From NCBI GenBank assembly GCA_025928125.1, contig JAICKD010000164.1, positions 1 to 7,085 on the forward strand: a stretch of DNA of 7,085 nt. The letters run 5' to 3'. Source of the stretch: Ktedonobacterales bacterium (lineage in GTDB: Bacteria; Chloroflexota; Ktedonobacteria; Ktedonobacterales; JADMIN01). The position numbers were made by a program, and so were the translations under genes. Shown here piece by piece: positions 1 to 5,968 of this stretch. Positions within the stretch are counted from its first letter, which is position 1. The number at the start of each line of letters is the position of its first letter. The notes beneath the pieces were generated by a model. It searched no databases. It had not been told where the DNA came from and saw nothing but the letters and a program-made list of their open reading frames with translations.

Positions 1-763
1 GTCCCACTGCCCGGTCCGGGGCCAGGATAACGCCCGACCGGACCGCCCGCGCGGCCTTGCCCGGAAGCCAGATCGGAATGATCGGTCGCCGCTTGTGGCT
101 GGCCCGCAGATATTCGCCAAGCAGCTCATCCGTTTGATATATCTTCGGTCCCGCGATGTCGGGCGCTAGCCCGATGGGCGCGCCAAGCGCCAGCTCGGCC
201 AGCCGGACTCCCACCTCGCCGGGGTCTATCGGCTGGAACCTGAAACCGGACGGAAGCGGTATTACCGGGAGTTTCGCCATCTGCCGCGCCACCAGCAGGA
301 GTGTGTCATAGAACTGGGTGGCGCGCAGGGTTGTCCACGGCAGGCCCGAATCGGCCACCGCGCGCTCGGCGGCCAGCTTGGAGGCAAAGTACCCGAACAT
401 GGCGCGGTCAACACCGCTGACGACCGGAACCTTCTCAGCGCCAACGACCGAGATATAAACCAGGTGCTGCACGCCTCCTGCCCGCGACGCAGCCTGGACG
501 AGGTTCAGGGCTTTATCCCCGTCACCCTTGGCGCCACCCGCGCAGTGTACGATGATCTCCGCCCCATCCACGGCGGCGTCTATCCCCGCGCCCGTGGCTA
601 GGTCACCCGCCACGAACTCAATACCTTCCGTGCTCCCCTTCCCATCCTTGGGGCCGTGCCTGCTGAGTACGCGCACCTCGCGCTCGGCGTCCCGCAGCCG
701 CGCAACGACGTGGCGCCCCAGTGTACCTGTGCCACCAGTGACCAGAATCGTATGTTGCTGCAT
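1..763 (-). CDS. SDR/NmrA-like NAD(P)-binding oxidoreductase, C-terminus cut by window edge
   Basis: The frame is open from ATG 763 to the left edge, giving 254 residues. The N-terminus has a beta strand followed by the glycine-rich dinucleotide motif TGGTGTLG (residues 9-16), then VRVLSR (30-35) and GDLATG (53-58), as in atypical SDR/NmrA-like Rossmann proteins. YISVVG (103-108) and Tyr125-x3-Lys129 (YFASK) match the SDR active-site serine region and Tyr/Lys pair. The later stretch GFRFQPIDPGEVGVRLAEL (173-191) is typical of this subfamily's substrate side. Known relatives are roughly 250-295 residues and end soon after a LAPDRAVG-like segment, which is present here (247-254), so probably only a short tail is missing. 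The start is supported by AGAGAG at 772-777, 8 nt before the ATG. It is cytosolic; the substrate is unknown. It diverges from the ABC-F gene. An epimerase or quinone-reductase-like role cannot be excluded. Confidence 0.9.
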   Translation of the reverse strand, partial: MQQHTILVTGGTGTLGRHVVARLRDAEREVRVLSRHGPKDGKGSTEGIEFVAGDLATGAGIDAAVDGAEIIVHCAGGAKGDGDKALNLVQAASRAGGVQHLVYISVVGAEKVPVVSGVDRAMFGYFASKLAAERAVADSGLPWTTLRATQFYDTLLLVARQMAKLPVIPLPSGFRFQPIDPGEVGVRLAELALGAPIGLAPDIAGPKIYQTDELLGEYLRASHKRRPIIPIWLPGKAARAVRSGVILAPDRAVG

Positions 764-861
764 ATCGTTTGCTCTCTTTTCGTTTCTTCGTGAACTGTGC
801 CATGTGAGCCTTTTCAGCGTCATACTCAGGAGACACGAGAGCATGAGCAGATGTGACACTC

Positions 862-877
862 TTCATCGTTTCATCGT
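862..877. repeat. Tandem 8-bp direct repeat next to a -35 element
   Basis: TTCATCGT occurs twice back to back (862-869 and 870-877), ending 3 bp before the TTGACA hexamer at 881. This is the usual place for an activator or repressor half-site pair. The exact repetition is visible in the sequence; its role is inference. Confidence 0.45.
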
Positions 878-880
878 CCA

Positions 881-909
881 TTGACATAGCTGGCGGCAGA
901 TGGTACGCT
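881..909 (+). promoter_or_regulatory. Candidate sigma-70 promoter for the ABC-F gene
   Basis: A perfect -35 hexamer TTGACA (881-886) is followed after 17 bp by TACGCT (904-909), preceded by TGG, which forms an extended -10 (TGn). The -10 matches the consensus only at T, A and the last T, but the perfect -35, ideal spacing and TGn compensate. Transcription would start near 916 and run rightwards into the ABC-F gene. Confidence 0.5.
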
Positions 910-1112
910 GGCGGCGGAGTGCGCGCTGTGTCGCGCATCGTGAGATTCAGGAGCGTTTTCGCGCTATGCATCCAGCAGGCTATTGGATTACGACAGGTAT
1001 CGTCAACAACAGCGATTGGGCTGTGGTTCCCTGTCGTACTGCGCCCAAATGCAGCTTGCCTGCTTTGATGCGCCACTGCATCTGACACTTCCCGAAGAGT
1101 TGAGAGTATGTG

Positions 1113-1152
1113 GCGGCTGTGGCCCGGTACAGAGGGGTCCACGGCCGCTTTT
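1113..1152 (+). terminator. Intrinsic-terminator-like hairpin in the ABC-F leader (possible attenuator)
   Basis: Left arm GCGGCTGTGG (1113-1122) pairs with right arm CCACGGCCGC (1139-1148) over 10 bp with one G-U pair. CCC (1123-1125) can extend the stem by pairing with GGG (1135-1137), bulging T1138. TTTT follows at 1149-1152, so the orientation is forward. No forward gene lies upstream within the window, so the hairpin would stop a transcript headed for the ABC-F start 136 bp downstream, or end a small RNA begun near 916. An ATG at 1108 opens a 40-codon frame across the hairpin (to 1230); whether it is translated is unknown. Confidence 0.5.
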
Positions 1153-1287
1153 GCGTTTGCCGCTTCTCGCGCGCCGTGCCGCCAGTGTCTCGCTCTCATC
1201 ACGCACATGACCGCATCTTGCGCGCCCTGATAGATAGACACCCGCATCCTCCCTGTGCTGGCGTTGCCGCCGGAAACGGAGACATCC

Positions 1288-2925
1288 ATGACGCTGGTTG
1301 GAGTGCATTCCCTGCGAAAGTCATTTGGTGGCCGCACGATTCTGCACGGAACTGATCTGGTGATTGGGTCTGAGGCGCGCATTGGTCTGGTCGGCGCGAA
1401 TGGCAGCGGCAAGTCTACGCTGTTGCGCATTCTCGCCGGGGAGGACGACGGCGATACCGGCGAGGTGGCTCGTAGGCGCGGGCTGCGCACCGCCTTCCTG
1501 CCGCAGCATATTCCCGGCGACGCGCGTACGCCACTGCAATTCGTCCTGGCGGCGCGGCCCGATCTGGTCGAGCTTGAGGCTGAGCTTGCCGCCTGTGAGA
1601 CCGCCCTGGCCGACCCCGAGGTGACTGCGGACTTGCGGCGTATCGAGCGTGTGCTGGAACGGCAGGAGCGGCTGCTGCGACGCTTCGAGGAGATTGGCGG
1701 CCCAGGCTTCGAGGGCGAGGCGCGGAGCTATCTGCGCGGGTTGGGGCTGGAGGATTCCGCCATCGAGCAGCCTATGACGGAGCTGAGCGGCGGCCAGCGC
1801 AAACTCGTCGCGCTGGCGGCGTGTCTGGCGCAGCGCCCCGAGTTGCTGCTGCTCGACGAGCCAGAGACGCACCTCGATCTCCCGCACCGTGAGTATCTGG
1901 AGGCGCTGATCCGCAAGTTCGCAGGTGCGGCGGTGATCGTCTCGCACGACCGCTATCTGCTGGATGAGACGGTGAGCGAGATTGCCGAGCTGGATCGTGG
2001 GGCAATCACGATGTGGCCAGGCAACTACTCGGCCTATACGCTGGCGCGCGAGCTGGCGCTCCACCGGCAGCAGGTGGTCTACACGGCCCAACAGAAAGAG
2101 ATTGCCCGGCTAGAGGCGGCGATTGCGCGGTTCAAGCTCTGGGCCAGCATCTCCCTCGATGAGCGGCACGCCACACAGGCACGCAACAAGCAAAAGATGA
2201 TCGATACCATGGAGAAGGTCGAGCGGCCCGTGCTGCAACGCCGCACGATGGCTCTAGAGTTGCGGAGCGCGGAGCGTGGCGGGCAGAAGGTGCTGGAACT
2301 GCGGCACGCCGATATGGCGTTTGGCGACGATATTGTCTTGCTGGACGTCAACTTGCTGGTGACACGTGGCGAGCGGGTGGGCATCATTGGTCCCAACGGC
2401 GCGGGCAAGAGCGTGCTGGCGAAGCTGCTGCTGGGCGAGCTGACGCCGACGAACGGCCAGCGCTGGATCGGTCCTAGTATCTCGCTCGGCTACTTCGCGC
2501 AGGGCCACGAGACGCTCGATCCCTCCGCGACGCCAATCGACGTTATTCGCGCTGAACGATCCTACTATGAGGAGCAGGCGGTGGCGCTGCTGGGGCGCTA
2601 TCTCTTTACGTACGAGCAGGCGCGCCAGCCCATCGGCACGCTCAGCGGCGGCGAGCGTAGCCGCCTGCAACTGCTGCTCCTGATGCTCGGCGGCGCCAAC
2701 TGTCTGATTCTGGACGAGCCGACGAACCACCTCGACATCGCCTCAGCCGAGGTGCTCGAAGGCGCCCTCGAACGCTACGATGGGACGGTGGTGGTCATCT
2801 CGCATGACCGCTACTTCCTCGACCGCATCGTCGACCGTATCGTCGAAGTGCGTGATGGCGAGGTCGTGACCTTCGACGGCGGCTACTCGCGCTGGAACGA
2901 GCAGCGCCAGGCGCGCGCCGGGTGA
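1288..2925 (+). CDS. ABC-F family ATP-binding protein (two NBDs)
   Basis: This is a 545-residue soluble ATPase with two nucleotide-binding domains and no membrane segments, the ABC-F layout. NBD1 has Walker A GANGSGKST (36-44), signature LSGGQ (166-170), Walker B LLLLDEP with catalytic Glu191, and H-loop His220. A charged helical linker (about 250-320) contains the ARNKQKMIDTMEKVERP region typical of the ABC-F interdomain linker that reaches into the ribosomal E site. NBD2 has Walker A GPNGAGKSV (368-376), LSGGE (452-456), LDEPTNHLD with Glu477, and His506. ABC-F proteins bind the ribosome and aid stalled translation or protect it from antibiotics; which applies here cannot be told. ATG 1288 is preferred over GTG 1255 because GGAG (1278-1281) lies 6 nt before it and NBD1 begins at once. 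NBD1 reads DEPETHLD instead of DEPTNHLD; both catalytic glutamates are intact. Confidence 0.95.
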   Translation: MTLVGVHSLRKSFGGRTILHGTDLVIGSEARIGLVGANGSGKSTLLRILAGEDDGDTGEVARRRGLRTAFLPQHIPGDARTPLQFVLAARPDLVELEAELAACETALADPEVTADLRRIERVLERQERLLRRFEEIGGPGFEGEARSYLRGLGLEDSAIEQPMTELSGGQRKLVALAACLAQRPELLLLDEPETHLDLPHREYLEALIRKFAGAAVIVSHDRYLLDETVSEIAELDRGAITMWPGNYSAYTLARELALHRQQVVYTAQQKEIARLEAAIARFKLWASISLDERHATQARNKQKMIDTMEKVERPVLQRRTMALELRSAERGGQKVLELRHADMAFGDDIVLLDVNLLVTRGERVGIIGPNGAGKSVLAKLLLGELTPTNGQRWIGPSISLGYFAQGHETLDPSATPIDVIRAERSYYEEQAVALLGRYLFTYEQARQPIGTLSGGERSRLQLLLLMLGGANCLILDEPTNHLDIASAEVLEGALERYDGTVVVISHDRYFLDRIVDRIVEVRDGEVVTFDGGYSRWNEQRQARAG

Positions 2926-2941
2926 TGGCTAGCGCTACAGC

Positions 2942-2982
2942 GGTCGTATGGTGTCGAGCTATTTCTGTGATACCATACGACC
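2942..2982. repeat. 14-bp inverted repeat (operator or RNA hairpin)
   Basis: GGTCGTATGGTGTC (2942-2955) and GATACCATACGACC (2969-2982) are complementary over 14 bp with a single G-T pair, separated by a 13-nt spacer. After one mismatch two more pairs can form outside. It begins 16 bp after the ABC-F stop. No T-run follows on either side, so it is not a standard intrinsic terminator. Its right arm covers most of the -35 of the promoter at 2967-2994, which suits an operator; in RNA it would also make a stable stem protecting the end of the ABC-F message. Confidence 0.7.
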
Positions 2983-2994
2983 ACTCGCTATAAT
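2967..2994 (+). promoter_or_regulatory. Candidate promoter for the membrane-anchored protein
   Basis: A perfect -10 TATAAT (2989-2994) lies 16 bp after GTGATA (2967-2972; four of six matches to TTGACA). Transcription would start near 3001, leaving a leader of about 105 nt that contains a short GC hairpin (3071-3089). The -35 is overlapped by the inverted repeat's right arm, so the promoter may be repressible. The gene would then be transcribed separately from the ABC-F gene. Confidence 0.6.
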
Positions 2995-3070
2995 AGTATG
3001 CTGTGAAAACAACAAGCGCGTAGTCGTCTGAAACGAAGAAGCATCCTCGTGTGCTGGCTGATCTCTTGTC

Positions 3071-3089
3071 CCGGCGTATCTCTCGCCGG
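3071..3089 (+). other. Short GC hairpin just before the ribosome site
   Basis: CCGGCG (3071-3076) and CGCCGG (3084-3089) can pair around a 7-nt loop. The stem ends 2 nt before the AAAGGA ribosome site (3092-3097) of the gene at 3107. It leaves that site free, so it may simply shield or position it; no regulatory role is shown. Confidence 0.35.
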
Positions 3090-3106
3090 AGAAAGGATCG
3101 TGTCCT

Positions 3107-3862
3107 ATGCGCCTGCATTCCCTCTCACAGTCGCGTGGACCTCGGGCATCGCATCTGTTGCTGGTGGCGCTCATCGCGCTGCTCGGCGCGTCGCTGCTGA
3201 CGCTGGCAAACGCGCCGCGAGCGCTGGCCTGCCCCGTCTGCATTTCGCCTGACAAGATAACCCTCTCAGGTGATGGCGTCACCGGCACGGCCTCCGTAAC
3301 CGACGCTATGCTGCTGACGTCGTTCAGCACGGCGCAGTTCATGGGATTCGAGCAGCGCGCCCCTATCGACCCACCTGTCCATACCGGGCCGGGCGTCGAG
3401 TTGACGCGCTACTACAACAACACTGGCGTTCCAGCCTCGTTCTGGACGCAGGGCTTCGACCATATGCGCTACTATCCTGGCGTGTCGGGACAGCCAGGCT
3501 TCATCTACTATGAAGGGCCAGTCAGCGACGAGGCCAGAACCTTCGCGGAAGGGATGAACTTCTGGCAGCGCGACGGCAAGTGGTTCGCCCTGACCAGCGC
3601 CGAGCAGGACGAGATGGGACAACTGCTGGCCGCCGCCAACGGCAACCCGCAGAACAGCAGCGCCGTGCCTCCACCGTTTACGTCGCCTGGTGCAAAAGCC
3701 TCGAATCCGCCAGGGATTCTGAGTGCGCTCGCCAGTGTGCCGCTGGCGGTCGTCATCCTGCTGGCGTGTCTGGCGCTGCTGGGTGTTGGTGTAGGCTACC
3801 GCCTGCTCTATACCCGCCGCCATCCCAGAGCATTCAGCCCAATGGCGGAGACTGAGGACTAA
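3107..3862 (+). CDS. Unrecognised exported, membrane-anchored protein with N-terminal CPVC motif
   Basis: I do not recognise the family of this 251-residue protein. Residues 1-14 are basic, 15-35 form a hydrophobic helix, and RALA before Cys42 fits signal peptidase I cleavage, leaving a mature N-terminus of CPVC (42-45). Residues 46-200 are polar, rich in Tyr, Phe, Gly and Pro, and presumably outside the membrane. A Pro/Ser-rich stretch (about 181-203) leads to a second hydrophobic helix (about 204-232) followed by YTRRHPR, a positive stop-transfer signal. The expected topology is an outer domain with a short inner tail. CxxC could be a disulfide, metal or redox site; no c-type heme CxxCH is formed. 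The start is backed by AAAGGA 9 nt upstream. Its stop overlaps the opposing MFS stop by 4 bp. Function unknown; coding status is supported by the coherent signal and anchor architecture. Confidence 0.8.
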   Translation: MRLHSLSQSRGPRASHLLLVALIALLGASLLTLANAPRALACPVCISPDKITLSGDGVTGTASVTDAMLLTSFSTAQFMGFEQRAPIDPPVHTGPGVELTRYYNNTGVPASFWTQGFDHMRYYPGVSGQPGFIYYEGPVSDEARTFAEGMNFWQRDGKWFALTSAEQDEMGQLLAAANGNPQNSSAVPPPFTSPGAKASNPPGILSALASVPLAVVILLACLALLGVGVGYRLLYTRRHPRAFSPMAETED

Positions 3863-5124
3863 CCGGCGGGTGTAGTGCTCGATTTCCCAGGCTGTCGGCG
3901 CGAGGCGGGCAGCCAGAGCAGCACCGCGCCCACGGCCACCAGTGACGCCAGCAGCCAGAAAATCGTGGTATATGCCGTCCCCCGGAGCAGCAGCACCCCG
4001 ACCAGCGTCGGGCCAGCCGCGCGCGCCAGCGTGATCGCCAGCGCAAGCTGACCGTTGACGCGCCCGAAAATCGCCGTGCCAAAGCGGTCCGCCACCAATC
4101 CGGCGCGGGCGGGCGAGAAGACGCCAAACCCCGCGCCGAAGAGGATGATGAACGCGGCAAGTCCGACCGTGCCATGCGCCAGCGTCAGGATCACGATGCC
4201 GAGCGCCAGCGCCAAAAATAAGACGGCGGTGATGGCGGCTCGTGTCTGTGGTGTGCTGCGCCAGGTGGCGATGATACGTCCGCCGAACGCGGTCACGCCG
4301 ATTAGCCCGCTAGCGGTTGCCGCCTGAGGCGCGGATAGCCCCTGCCTGCCCAGATAGGGAATGAGATAGACCACCAGCGCGGAGATTGCCAACTGCGCCA
4401 GCGCGAATCCGGCCACCAGCTGCCAGAAGCGCCAGGCGCGCCAGGGTGACTTGATGTGCTGTGCGTTCGCTCTTGTGTTGGCTACGGGCAGAGCGGCGGG
4501 ATACGGGCGGAGCATGATGGCATGGGGCAATGCCGCGCCCAGCAGCAGGATCGCCGCCAGCGCCAGCAGCGCCGTCCGCCAGCCCATATGCTCCACCAAC
4601 AGCGCCGCGACGGGGAGATAGATGACGCTGGCGAATCCGCCGAGCGTGGTGAGCACGGTGAGCGCCCGCTCGCGTCGCGGAAACCAGGCGGCGACGGTGG
4701 TAAAGGCAGGCTCGTAGAGAGTGGCAGCCATCGCGATGCCGAGCGCGACCCAGAGGACATAAAAGACTGGTAGCGATGTGACGGTAGCCCAGGCCACCAG
4801 CGCCGCCACCCCCATCAGCGAGCCAGCGGCCATCAGCGTCCGTGGCGTGCGGGCGCGGTCGAGCCAGCGGCCAATAGGCACCGCCATCAGGCCGGAGACG
4901 AGCAGCGCCAGCGAATAGGCGCCGGTCAGGCTGGCCTGGTTCCAGTGTAGATCATGCTCCATGGGGCCAAGGAGCAGGGAGAACGTATAATATAGAATCC
5001 CCCAGCTGGTGATCTCGGTCAGCGAGAGGGTTATCACCTGGCTCCAGGCGGCCCTGCGCGACACAATGGCCTGAGTCTCGTCGTTTCCACTCGCTGCGTT
5101 CGCGTGGACCGAGATGTCGCTCAC
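3859..5124 (-). CDS. MFS transporter, 12 transmembrane segments
   Basis: This 421-residue integral membrane protein has twelve hydrophobic segments, six on each side of a hydrophilic central loop (about 215-230, including KSPWRAWRFWQ). The loop after segment 2 carries the major facilitator motif A as GRWLDRARTPR. Conserved-looking features include TEITSWGILYYTFSLLL in segment 1 and the long Gly/Ala-rich segments 8-11. MFS carriers of this type move small molecules using ion gradients; direction and substrate cannot be read from the sequence, although efflux fits the coupled acetyltransferase. The start is GTG 5124, overlapping the acetyltransferase TGA in GTGA. No strong ribosome site precedes it, so translation probably depends on ribosomes finishing the upstream gene. 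It shares 4 bp at its end with the opposing gene at 3107-3862, leaving no room for a separate terminator. Confidence 0.93.
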   Translation of the reverse strand: MSDISVHANAASGNDETQAIVSRRAAWSQVITLSLTEITSWGILYYTFSLLLGPMEHDLHWNQASLTGAYSLALLVSGLMAVPIGRWLDRARTPRTLMAAGSLMGVAALVAWATVTSLPVFYVLWVALGIAMAATLYEPAFTTVAAWFPRRERALTVLTTLGGFASVIYLPVAALLVEHMGWRTALLALAAILLLGAALPHAIMLRPYPAALPVANTRANAQHIKSPWRAWRFWQLVAGFALAQLAISALVVYLIPYLGRQGLSAPQAATASGLIGVTAFGGRIIATWRSTPQTRAAITAVLFLALALGIVILTLAHGTVGLAAFIILFGAGFGVFSPARAGLVADRFGTAIFGRVNGQLALAITLARAAGPTLVGVLLLRGTAYTTIFWLLASLVAVGAVLLWLPASRRQPGKSSTTPAG

Positions 5125-5732
5125 GGTTGTGCCTGCGGTTCCCTAGCCGGTAGCTCGCCGTGGGTCAGCCAGCTATCCCAGGTGGCGATGGAGGCGGCAT
5201 CCAGTAAGGCGCGCGGCGGCTGCGGTTCGGCGGATTGCTGGCGCAAACTCCCCTCCCACCAGCCAACATCGTGCCACATGCCTGCTTTATAGCCGACATG
5301 GCGATAGACACCGACTGGTGTCATGTCCATCGCCTCGTGCAGCGCCACACTCCCCCGATTGGGCAGCGCGATGCCCGCGTAGACGTTGTAGTAGCCGAGC
5401 GCGCGCAAGATGGCGAAAAGCGGGGTGTAGAGCGCCCGGCCAATACCGCGTCGTTGGAAGTCTTTGTACACATAGACTGAAACGTCAGCGGACCACTGAT
5501 AGGCGGCGCGCTCGCGGTGCTGCCCGGCATAGGCATACCCCGCGACTTCGCCGTCACACACGGCGACCAGCCAGGGGAATCGCGCCAGTGTCTTTGCCAG
5601 CCGGGTTGCCATCTCGGCTTCGGCTGGCGGGACCGTCTCGAAGGAGATGACTGTGTCGGTGACATACGGCGCGTAGATCGCGGCCAGCGCCGCCGCGTCG
5701 TCCGGGCGCGCCAGCCGAATGGCGATGCTCAT
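5121..5732 (-). CDS. GNAT N-acetyltransferase, phosphinothricin acetyltransferase-like
   Basis: The 203-residue cytosolic enzyme should transfer acetyl from acetyl-CoA to an amine. Pat/Bar-family hallmarks are IRLARPDDAAALAAIYAPYV (5-24), TVISFETVPP (27-36), the SVYVYKDFQRRGIGRALY core (85-102) with the acetyl-CoA loop QRRGIG (93-98), GYYNVYAGIALPN (113-125), LHEA (131-134) and VGYKAGMWHDVGWWE (146-160). Relatives acetylate phosphinothricin or methionine sulfoximine and sulfone; the true substrate here is unknown. Where relatives have LHE-x-x-GF this one has LHEAMDM, and a tail of about 40 residues after 163 exceeds the usual 170-185 total. ATG 5732 is chosen because GGGAGAG (5741-5747) lies 8 nt upstream; an in-frame ATG at 5777 sits inside the likely -10 box. 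It is the first gene of an operon with the MFS transporter. Confidence 0.93.
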   Translation of the reverse strand: MSIAIRLARPDDAAALAAIYAPYVTDTVISFETVPPAEAEMATRLAKTLARFPWLVAVCDGEVAGYAYAGQHRERAAYQWSADVSVYVYKDFQRRGIGRALYTPLFAILRALGYYNVYAGIALPNRGSVALHEAMDMTPVGVYRHVGYKAGMWHDVGWWEGSLRQQSAEPQPPRALLDAASIATWDSWLTHGELPAREPQAQP

Positions 5733-5772
5733 AGATGAGTCTCTCCCGTGTGTGAGTCCTTGCTCTATCAGC

Positions 5773-5781
5773 AGCATAGCA
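5773..5781 (-). promoter_or_regulatory. Extended -10 element for the GNAT-MFS operon
   Basis: On the minus strand this reads TGC then TATGCT, an extended -10 (TGn-TATnnT). Transcription would begin near 5766, about 34 nt before ATG 5732. No clear -35 is seen 16-18 bp upstream, consistent with extended -10 promoters. The same 11-mer GTGCTATGCTG is found in front of the SCP2 gene. Confidence 0.45.
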
Positions 5782-5897
5782 CGGGGCGTGGCAGGTCATT
5801 TGTGCAGTGTGCCTGAAAACGAAGCGTGCTTGTGGGGTCATCCGCTATGCATGTGGCGCGACGTGGAAAGATGTTGAAACGGGAGGGCTGGCGAACG

Positions 5898-5931
5898 AAA
5901 AGCCGCATGCCCTGTTTATGGGTATGCGGCT
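5898..5931 (-). terminator. Intrinsic terminator downstream of the SCP2 gene
   Basis: On the minus strand AGCCGCATACCC (from 5931-5920) pairs with GGGCATGCGGCT (from 5912-5901) over 12 bp with one G-T pair and a 7-nt loop. The final T and the next three bases give a run of four T (5901-5898). It lies 37 bp past the SCP2 stop in the right orientation, and separates SCP2 from the GNAT-MFS operon. The rest of the 236-bp gap between SCP2 and GNAT holds no other gene that I can support. Confidence 0.8.
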
Positions 5932-5968
5932 ACGGGTATGAGGTAACTATGCAGAGTTGTGTTAACGG

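Larger units (their letters stand above)
764..1287. other. Long divergent intergenic region / ABC-F 5' leader
   Basis: About 520 bp separate the divergent SDR and ABC-F starts. Short open frames occur on both strands, but none has a recognisable domain, a good ribosome site or natural-looking composition, so I see no protein gene here. What can be supported is a tandem octamer at 862-877, a forward promoter-like pair at 881-909, and a GC-rich hairpin followed by T4 at 1113-1152. If the promoter is used, the ABC-F transcript starts near 916 and carries a leader of about 370 nt. No reverse promoter for the SDR gene could be picked with confidence. Confidence 0.55.

Noticed and set aside
852..867. 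CRP-like site TGTGA-N6-TCATC
   Set aside because: Only one half-site matches and the position relative to the predicted start is not a standard one.
528..1355. Several forward open frames of 61-118 codons in and around the intergenic region
   Set aside because: They are unrelated to known domains, mutually overlapping and lack convincing ribosome sites.
618..1490. Open frame of 290 codons on the minus strand across the SDR start and ABC-F start
   Set aside because: It overlaps two well-supported genes in other frames, has no domain and a low-complexity Arg/Ala/Pro composition; it is a shadow of high GC.
1255..2925. ABC-F start at GTG 1255
   Set aside because: The extra 11 residues look non-coding and contain the GGAG site that serves ATG 1288.
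1288..2925. Calling the ABC-F gene an antibiotic-resistance gene
   Set aside because: Sequence motifs alone do not separate resistance ABC-F proteins from housekeeping ones; a phylogeny or drug test would be needed.
2942..2982. Inverted repeat as a standard intrinsic terminator of ABC-F
   Set aside because: No T-run follows the stem; the next bases lead directly into a TATAAT box.
3230..3232. Membrane protein at 3107 as a lipoprotein anchored through Cys42
   Set aside because: The bases before the cysteine encode ALA, with Ala rather than Leu at -3 and Leu at -2, which is a poor lipobox; signal peptidase I cleavage after ALA fits better, though not decisively.
5121..5777. Longer acetyltransferase start at ATG 5777
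   Set aside because: That ATG lies within the probable -10 element, the extra 15 residues precede the conserved domain start, and ATG 5732 has a strong GGGAGAG site.
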